Source of the DNA: JBDLRH01 sp039800165
GTDB lineage: Bacteria > Pseudomonadota > Gammaproteobacteria > Burkholderiales > Burkholderiaceae_C
Reading direction: 5' to 3'
NCBI GenBank assembly: GCA_039800165.1
Contig: JBDLRH010000055.1
Location: forward strand, 1 to 5,236
DNA length: 5,236 nt
Shown: positions 1-5,236 of the stretch, piece after piece
Numbering within the stretch: the stretch's first letter is position 1
Layout of the letters: each line of letters begins with the position of its first letter
The notes under the pieces: model-generated
Seen by the model: only the letters and a program-made list of their open reading frames with translations
Told to the model about the DNA's origin: nothing
The model's database searches: none
Made by a program: the position numbers and the translations under genes

Positions 1-55
1 AGACGCCGACGATGCGCCGGCGGTCGGCGACGGGCCAGTCTGCCAGGGGGCGCAT
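1..55 (-). CDS. N-terminus of a probable HAD-family hydrolase, cut by window edge
   Basis: Only the first 18 codons lie in the window, reading MRPLADWPVADRRRIVGV from an ATG at 55-53. The stretch RRRIVGV at the very end resembles the lead-in to the first HAD motif (usually continuing T/F-D-x-D-x-T-L) of Cof/HAD-IIB-type hydrolases that I associate with prfC in Comamonadaceae-like genomes. The catalytic aspartates themselves are outside the window, so the family call is an inference from a short string. The start sits 19 nt after the prfC stop on the same strand, which suggests co-transcription with prfC. A weak purine-rich AGGCGGG (70-64) is the only ribosome-binding-site candidate. It could be another conserved short-spaced gene instead. 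Confidence 0.5.
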   Translation of the reverse strand, partial: MRPLADWPVADRRRIVGV

Positions 56-74
56 GCGTCGGGCCCGCCTGTGC

Positions 75-1700
75 TCAGCTTGTTCCCAGCGCCAGCCCCG
101 CGTGTTCGCGCAGCGGGTGGAAGTGGATCTTCGGAAAGCGCTCCTGCGCCAGCCGCACGTCATACGGGCTGGTGCACAGGTAGGCCAGCGTGTCGGCAGC
201 GTCACGCGCCATGCGCTGCGGGTAGGCATTCTCGAACTCGCGCAGCTCGGCTGGTGTGTCGGCCGTGATCCAGCGCGCGCCGGTGTACTGGCAGCCCTCC
301 AGCCGCACGTCGCAGTCGTATTCGGTTTTCAGGCGGTGCTGCACCACCTCGAACTGCAGCTGGCCGACGGCGCCCAGCAGCATCGCGCCGCCGGCTTCGG
401 GCTTGAAGACCTGGATCGCGCCTTCCTCGCCCAGTTGCGCCAGGCCCTGCTGCAGTTGCTTGGTGCGCAGCGGGTTCTTCAGCAGCACCGTCATGAAGAG
501 TTCCGGCGCGAAGAAGGGCAGGCCGGTGTACTGCAGGCTCGCGCCGTCGGTGATGGTGTCGCCGAGCTGCACACCGCCGTGGGTGGTGAAGCCGATGATG
601 TCGCCGGCGTAGGCCTCGTCCACCGCTTCGCGGCGCTGGCTCAGGAAGGTGACCACGCTGGTGGGCCGCAGCTCCTTGGCGGTGCGCTGCACGCGCAGCT
701 TCATGCCGGCGCTGTACTTGCCCGACGCGACGCGCACAAAGGCGATGCGGTCGCGGTGGTTGGCGTCCATGTTGGCCTGCACCTTGAACACCACACCCGA
801 AAACGTATCGTCCTCGGGCGCGATCACCTTCTCTACCGGCTGCTTGTTGACGACGAGCGAACTCGTGCGCGGGCGCGGCGAGGGCGCCAGTTCCACCAGG
901 GCGTCCAGCACCTCCATCACGCCAAAGTTGTTGACGCCCGAGCCGAAGAACACCGGCGTCTGCTTGGCGTCCAGAAACGCCTGATGGTCCCATTCGGGCG
1001 ATGCACCCGCCGCCAGCTCCATGCTTTCGTGCGCGGCCTCGTACTCGCTGCCAAAGCGCGCCTTCAGTGCGGCGGTGTCGGCCAGCGGGATGGTCTCGAA
1101 ATCCTGCGGGCGACGCTCGCTGCCGGCCTCGAACACGGTCATCGCCTGGGTGCGCAGATTCATGATGCCGCCGAACAGCTTGCCCTTGCCCACCGGCCAG
1201 GTCATCGGTACGCAGGGCATGCCCAGTTCGCGCTCCACCTCATCCAGGATGTCCAGCGGCTCGCGCACCTCGCGGTCCATCTTGTTGACGAAGGTGATGA
1301 TCGGCGTGTTGCGCTGGCGGCAGACCTCGATCAGCCGCCGCGTCTGCGCCTCCACGCCGTTGGCCGCGTCGATCACCATCAGGGCCGAGTCCACCGCAGT
1401 CAGCACGCGGTAGGTGTCTTCCGAGAAGTCGCGGTGGCCGGGGGTGTCCAGCAGGTTGACCACATGGTCGCGGTACAGCATCTGCATGACCGAGCTGGCC
1501 ACCGAGATGCCGCGCTGCTTCTCGATCTCCATCCAGTCTGATGTGGCGTGGCGCGATGCCTTGCGGCCCTTGACCGCGCCGGCGATCTGGATCGCGCCCG
1601 AGAACAGCAGCAGCTTCTCGGTCAGCGTGGTCTTGCCCGCGTCAGGGTGCGAAATGATGGCAAAGGTGCGGCGACGCCGGGTCTCGTTGGCGTAGGTCAA
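75..1700 (-). CDS. prfC: Peptide chain release factor 3 (RF3)
   Basis: RF3 is a cytosolic translational GTPase that removes RF1 or RF2 from the ribosome after peptide release at a stop codon. The 541-residue product is close to the usual length (about 530). The G domain is at the N-terminus: P-loop SHPDAGKT (residues 17-24), switch I with QRGISV (62-67), DTPGH (85-89) with the catalytic-type histidine H89, and NKMD (139-142). A GSGVNNFG segment near residue 255 fits the G5 region. The rest matches the RF3 beta-barrel and C-terminal domains, including the stretch ending in PYDVRLAQERFPKIHFHP. The start is a TTG at 1700-1698, placing M-T-Y-A-N-E-T-R-R-R-R-T-F where homologues begin. The same frame reaches a stop at 1736-1734 with no ATG or GTG between, so no better start exists. 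No Shine-Dalgarno is visible, which suggests coupling to upstream translation. It lies 33 nt after the dioxygenase gene and 19 nt before the next gene. Confidence 0.97.
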   Translation of the reverse strand: MTYANETRRRRTFAIISHPDAGKTTLTEKLLLFSGAIQIAGAVKGRKASRHATSDWMEIEKQRGISVASSVMQMLYRDHVVNLLDTPGHRDFSEDTYRVLTAVDSALMVIDAANGVEAQTRRLIEVCRQRNTPIITFVNKMDREVREPLDILDEVERELGMPCVPMTWPVGKGKLFGGIMNLRTQAMTVFEAGSERRPQDFETIPLADTAALKARFGSEYEAAHESMELAAGASPEWDHQAFLDAKQTPVFFGSGVNNFGVMEVLDALVELAPSPRPRTSSLVVNKQPVEKVIAPEDDTFSGVVFKVQANMDANHRDRIAFVRVASGKYSAGMKLRVQRTAKELRPTSVVTFLSQRREAVDEAYAGDIIGFTTHGGVQLGDTITDGASLQYTGLPFFAPELFMTVLLKNPLRTKQLQQGLAQLGEEGAIQVFKPEAGGAMLLGAVGQLQFEVVQHRLKTEYDCDVRLEGCQYTGARWITADTPAELREFENAYPQRMARDAADTLAYLCTSPYDVRLAQERFPKIHFHPLREHAGLALGTS

Positions 1701-1732
1701 GATGATGTGCGCGTGGGAGGCAGGGCCCGCAT
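1697..1732 (-). other. Possible 11-codon leader ORF overlapping the prfC start
   Basis: Between the dioxygenase stop codon and prfC an ATG at 1732-1730 opens a reading frame MRALPPTRTSS ending in TGA at 1699-1697. That TGA overlaps the prfC TTG start (1700-1698) in a TTGA arrangement. The ATG begins one base after the upstream TAG, so ribosomes finishing the dioxygenase could reinitiate here and then at prfC. There is no Shine-Dalgarno for it and nothing recognisable in the peptide. An ORF this short is easily a chance occurrence. It is recorded because it offers a mechanism for starting prfC at a UUG codon without its own binding site. Confidence 0.25.
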
Positions 1733-1733
1733 T

Positions 1734-2729
1734 CTAGGTGGCGGCAAGGCTTTCGCCGGGCGCGGGAAAGCCGTTGCGCCCCGGGAATTCGGGCGCCAGC
1801 ACGCGTGCGTTGGGCATCTTGAGCCACAGCCTCAGCATGCGCCGGCGCAGCGCCGGGTCGGTGTGGTCGACGAAGTCCGTGCGCGAGTGCAGCACGGCGT
1901 AGTTGTTGGCGAACTGCAGGTCGCCAGGCTCCAGCATCATGTCGATGCGCATGGCCGGGTCATGCATCACGCTGTCAAACAGGTCCAGCGCTTCGATCTC
2001 CACCTTCGACAGCGGCAAGCCGCGTATTTCGTGGCCGAGCTCGATGTACTGACGCAGGTAGCGGCAGCTGAGCTTGCCCTGATGGAAGCTGAAGATCGGC
2101 GACAAGCTGGGCTGCGGCTCGCACAGGTGCGCGAAATACCAAAGCCGGTAGTACAGGCCGAGGTACTCGGGGTGGTGCGCAAGGATCTCGTTGTAGATGG
2201 CAGCGACGCTGACCAGTCCGCTCAGCCCGCCTTGCGGCGCCTTGCGAACACACATCAGCCCAACCACATCGGATGGGTCGGAGTGGTAGGGCAGGTACAG
2301 GTTGGTCTGGTAGACCCGGGTGTTCTTGTCGTGGATATCGCCCACCGCCATCACCTCGCCCAGCAGGTCTCCCTTGGGGTTCTGCCGCACCGGTATGCCC
2401 ATGTGCAGGCCAATGCCGTAGCACACCGCCTGCATCTCTTCGTTGCTGTAGCGCTCCAGCGGCAAGCCGCGCATGAGCAGGAAGCCGCGCCCGTTCTCCA
2501 GCTCTTCGGCATGCGCGCTCAACCGTGCAGCCAAAGCGGCATCGATCGGAAAATCCTCTGCTGCAAAGCCCGGAAAGCGCTTGCCGCGTGCCTTGAGGGT
2601 GGCAAGGGCGGCATCCAGCACGGCCACCTGGTCAGGAGTGAGCCGGTGGACCCAGGAATCGTCGCGGGCAAAGTCACCGCCCTTCCAGGCAGCGCGTCCG
2701 GTGATGGCTTGCTTGAGAATGATGCTCAT
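1734..2729 (-). CDS. TauD/TfdA-family Fe(II)/2-oxoglutarate-dependent dioxygenase, substrate unknown
   Basis: This 331-residue soluble protein has the TauD/TfdA signature. Enzymes of this family use ferrous iron, O2 and 2-oxoglutarate to hydroxylate or cleave small substrates, releasing succinate and CO2. The iron-binding facial triad is visible as H149-S-D151 within LPYHSDPSDVVG and a distal histidine H281 in NNYAVLHSRTDF. An arginine cluster (R295-R297, R300) in ALRRRMLRLWL is the expected 2-oxoglutarate carboxylate anchor. No signal peptide or membrane segment is seen. The ATG at 2729-2727 is preceded by a good AGGAG (2740-2736). The substrate cannot be read from the sequence. Family members act on taurine, aryloxyalkanoates, carnitine precursors or amino acids in natural-product pathways, and no sulfonate transporter or biosynthetic neighbour is present to choose between them. 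It is the first gene of the probable minus-strand unit with prfC. The gene is intact, and its high GC content matches its neighbours. Confidence 0.88.
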   Translation of the reverse strand: MSIILKQAITGRAAWKGGDFARDDSWVHRLTPDQVAVLDAALATLKARGKRFPGFAAEDFPIDAALAARLSAHAEELENGRGFLLMRGLPLERYSNEEMQAVCYGIGLHMGIPVRQNPKGDLLGEVMAVGDIHDKNTRVYQTNLYLPYHSDPSDVVGLMCVRKAPQGGLSGLVSVAAIYNEILAHHPEYLGLYYRLWYFAHLCEPQPSLSPIFSFHQGKLSCRYLRQYIELGHEIRGLPLSKVEIEALDLFDSVMHDPAMRIDMMLEPGDLQFANNYAVLHSRTDFVDHTDPALRRRMLRLWLKMPNARVLAPEFPGRNGFPAPGESLAAT

Positions 2730-2735
2730 GCGGTT

Positions 2736-2740
2736 CTCCT
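2736..2740 (-). promoter_or_regulatory. Ribosome binding site of the dioxygenase gene
   Basis: The minus strand reads AGGAG (extended AGGAGAA, 2740-2734), with 6 nt between AGGAG and the ATG at 2729. This fixes the start and contrasts with prfC downstream, which has no such site. A matching sigma70 promoter on the minus strand between 2741 and 2830 was not convincing. Confidence 0.85.
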
Positions 2741-2818
2741 GATGACCCGCGGAAGCCTAACACCCACGCCGCCAGGGGAATCCAGTCACGGCCCGCCCCC
2801 AAAGCGGCAATTGCTTCC

Positions 2819-2824
2819 TATAAT
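2819..2824 (+). promoter_or_regulatory. -10 box of the ahcY promoter
   Basis: A perfect TATAAT stands in an otherwise GC-rich intergenic region. It would start transcription around 2830-2832, exactly at the 5' strand of riboswitch helix P1 (2832), giving a leader of about 208 nt. No good -35 hexamer is found 16-18 bp upstream, where the sequence is C-rich (2795-2801), and there is no extended TGn. The promoter may therefore depend on an activator or simply have a weak -35. The call rests on the perfect hexamer and its position relative to the riboswitch. Confidence 0.7.
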
Positions 2825-2831
2825 TGAGGCT

Positions 2832-2959
2832 TCCGAGGAGCGTTGCAGCTCGCCAGTCCGGTAGCCTTCACGGCGCGCCTTTTCAGGCCCCACCGACGAT
2901 GCGAGCGAGGCTCGGACCACGCTGGCCCCCTGGTCAGCGTCTGCACAACGGCGCTCACC
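2832..2959 (+). promoter_or_regulatory. S-adenosylhomocysteine (SAH) riboswitch
   Basis: This RNA aptamer binds SAH and activates SAH-recycling genes. It lies directly upstream of ahcY, its usual target in beta- and gammaproteobacteria. The conserved core strings are present: CCGAGGAGCG..TGC at the 5' end, GAGGCTCGG in the middle and CAACGGCGCTCACC at the 3' end. Helix P1 pairs TCCGAG (2832-2837) with CTCGGA (2911-2916). Helix P2 pairs GCTCGC (2848-2853) with GCGAGC (2901-2906). The pseudoknot pairs GAGCGT (2838-2843) with GCGCTC (2951-2956), five Watson-Crick pairs plus one U-G wobble. An accessory hairpin of nine pairs (2919-2927 with 2932-2940, loop CCCT) sits between P1 and the pseudoknot's 3' strand. 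P2 carries a long extension (2854-2900). All helices were paired by hand and are consistent with the known fold. Known members act as ON switches, so ahcY should be induced when SAH accumulates. Confidence 0.95.
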
Positions 2960-2991
2960 CACTGTCCCGTGTGGTGAGTCCTGCCTTCACC
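2953..2991 (+). promoter_or_regulatory. Putative riboswitch expression platform with alternative hairpins
   Basis: CTCACC (2954-2959), which contains most of the 3' pseudoknot strand, is perfectly complementary to GGTGAG (2973-2978). Forming that helix would break the pseudoknot. GGTGA (2973-2977) is also complementary to TCACC (2987-2991), giving a hairpin that can coexist with the pseudoknot. The two helices share 2973-2977 and are mutually exclusive. Neither is followed by a U-rich tract, so an intrinsic terminator is unlikely and control of translation or of Rho access is more plausible. The pairings are seen directly; their regulatory role is inferred. Confidence 0.5.
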
Positions 2992-3028
2992 GGCCTCCCC
3001 CTGTCAGTGGTTTCATTCAACATTGTTT

Positions 3029-3033
3029 GGAGA
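3029..3033 (+). promoter_or_regulatory. Ribosome binding site of ahcY
   Basis: GGAGA lies 5 nt before the ATG at 3039 and decides the start. A TTG at 3027 is in frame but overlaps this site and would add only four residues, so it is rejected. GGTTT (3009-3013) can pair with AAACC (3034-3038), placing the binding site in the loop of a weak five-pair hairpin just before the ATG. Confidence 0.85.
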
Positions 3034-3038
3034 AAACC

Positions 3039-4469
<1,431 letters not shown>

Positions 4470-4492
4470 GCGGCGGGCCTGATCGCGAGGCT

Positions 4493-4513
4493 GCTGCCAC
4501 GATGGCGTGCAGC
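4493..4513 (+). other. Short hairpin between ahcY and tlyA, not a clear terminator
   Basis: GCTGCCACG (4493-4501) pairs with CGTGCAGC (4506-4513) to give eight pairs with one bulged C and the loop ATGG. The sequence after it is GGCTTCGCGG, with no U tract, so intrinsic termination is not supported and read-through into tlyA is expected. It may be chance in GC-rich sequence. Confidence 0.3.
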
Positions 4514-4530
4514 GGCTTCGCGGTGCTGCC

Positions 4531-5236
4531 ATGCGTGCCGACCTGATGCTTGTGCAACGCGGCCTGGCGCCCAGCCGTTCTGCGGCGCAGCGCCTGATCG
4601 ACCGCGGCGCGGTGCGCTGGCGCCTGCCCGCGCAGGCGTGGCAGCCGCCGCGCAAGGCGGGTGACGAGTTGCCCGAGGGCTGCGAGATCGACATCACCGA
4701 CGACGCCGAACTGCGCTGGGCCTCGCGCGCGGGGCTCAAGCTCGAAGGCGCGCTCGATGCGCTGGCGCTCGATGTGGCGGGCGCGACCGCGTTGGACGTG
4801 GGCCAGAGCACAGGCGGCTTCACCGACGTTCTGCTCGCACGTGGCGCGGCGCGGGTGGTGGGCGTGGATGTGGGGCACGGCCAGTTGCTGCAGCGCCTGC
4901 GCGACGACACGCGTGTGACCGTACTGGAGGGGCTGAATGCCCGAGAGCTCAGCCGCGAAACGCTCGGTGCCGCGTGTCCGCAAAGCGGCTTTGGTCTCGT
5001 CGTCGGTGACCTGTCGTTCATTTCGCTCACCTTGGTGCTGCCGGCTCTGGCCCCGCTGCTGTCAGACAAGGGGCAGCTGCTCATGCTGGTCAAGCCGCAG
5101 TTCGAGTTGCAGCCACAACAGCTGGGCAAGGGCGGCATCGTGCGCGATGACCGCCTGTATGCAGAGGTGGAGCAGCGCATCCGCAGCGCTTGCCTTGATG
5201 CAGGCCTGCACGTGGTGCGATGGCTGGACAGCCCGA
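4531..5236 (+). CDS. tlyA: TlyA-family rRNA (cytidine-2'-O)-methyltransferase, 3' end outside window
   Basis: The frame is open for 235 codons from ATG 4531 to the window end. TlyA-family proteins methylate ribose 2'-OH groups of rRNA using SAM; older annotations call them hemolysins. Residues 1 to about 60 (MRADLMLVQRGLAPSRSAAQ...) form an S4-type RNA-binding domain. The FtsJ/RrmJ-like methyltransferase domain follows: ASRAGLKLEGAL with K70, the SAM-binding loop ALDVGQSTGGFTD (D89 onwards), VVGVDVGHGQL, GDLSFISL with D160, and LVKPQFE with K188. K70, D160 and K188 fit the first three members of the family's K-D-K-E catalytic set. The last, in a GNREF-like C-terminal motif, would lie just past the edge, because the window ends at the DSP that usually precedes it. 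Family length suggests about 20-40 residues are missing. No clear Shine-Dalgarno precedes the ATG, but it matches where homologues begin. Its by-product SAH is the substrate of the upstream gene. Substrate nucleotide specificity is not shown. Confidence 0.93.
   Translation, partial: MRADLMLVQRGLAPSRSAAQRLIDRGAVRWRLPAQAWQPPRKAGDELPEGCEIDITDDAELRWASRAGLKLEGALDALALDVAGATALDVGQSTGGFTDVLLARGAARVVGVDVGHGQLLQRLRDDTRVTVLEGLNARELSRETLGAACPQSGFGLVVGDLSFISLTLVLPALAPLLSDKGQLLMLVKPQFELQPQQLGKGGIVRDDRLYAEVEQRIRSACLDAGLHVVRWLDSP

Noticed and set aside
657..664. GCTGGTGG, identical to the E. coli Chi site
   Set aside because: It is a single octamer inside prfC. Chi sequences differ between lineages and one occurrence in GC-rich DNA is expected by chance.
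12..1541. 509-codon open frame on the plus strand opposite prfC
   Set aside because: It is fully antisense to a clear RF3 gene, has a low-complexity composition rich in H, R, Q, A and V, shows no recognisable domain, and is the kind of stop-free shadow that high third-position GC produces.
2741..2818. Sigma70 promoter for the minus-strand genes
   Set aside because: A GTGACT-like -35 near 2790 has no -10 hexamer at acceptable spacing; the nearest TGTTAG is too far away.
1548..2864. 438-codon open frame on the plus strand opposite the dioxygenase
   Set aside because: It is antisense to a gene with intact catalytic motifs, runs into the promoter and riboswitch, and has no recognisable domain or ribosome binding site.
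3027..3038. TTG at 3027 as an alternative ahcY start
   Set aside because: It overlaps the Shine-Dalgarno GGAGA, has no binding site of its own, and would only add four residues not expected in the family.
4493..4513. Intrinsic terminator after ahcY
   Set aside because: The hairpin is plausible but has no following U tract, so it is listed only as a hairpin.

Overview
This is a GC-rich bacterial window. It most resembles a betaproteobacterium of the order Burkholderiales, probably Comamonadaceae. The basis is the RF3 and S-adenosylhomocysteine (SAH) hydrolase sequences, the dense coding, the strong G/C bias at third codon positions, and an SAH riboswitch in front of ahcY. The taxonomic call rests on recognised sequence similarity, not on a search.

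Left half, minus strand, read from right to left: a TauD/TfdA-family Fe(II)/2-oxoglutarate dioxygenase of unknown substrate (1734-2729), then prfC encoding peptide chain release factor 3 (75-1700), then the first 18 codons of a gene cut by the window edge (1-55), which looks like a HAD-type hydrolase. Gaps are 33 and 19 nt, so these are probably one transcript. The dioxygenase/prfC junction is odd. Both genes are in the same frame, prfC starts at UUG with no visible Shine-Dalgarno, and an 11-codon ORF between them ends in a UGA that overlaps the UUG.

Centre: the divergent intergenic region (2730-3038) holds the dioxygenase ribosome binding site, a perfect TATAAT on the plus strand, and a complete SAH riboswitch immediately downstream of it (about 2832-2959). 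After that comes an expression platform with mutually exclusive helices, then the ahcY Shine-Dalgarno.

Right half, plus strand: ahcY (3039-4469) encodes SAH hydrolase. Sixty-one nt later comes a TlyA-family rRNA 2'-O-methyltransferase with an S4 RNA-binding domain (4531 to beyond the window end). TlyA uses S-adenosylmethionine (SAM) and releases SAH, and AhcY removes SAH. The riboswitch senses SAH and should raise ahcY expression when it accumulates, so the plus-strand half is an SAH detoxification and methyl-cycle unit.

No tRNA, rRNA, CRISPR array, insertion sequence or attachment site was seen. I found no clearly new system. The best items for a second look are the riboswitch with its alternative folds and the dioxygenase/prfC junction.
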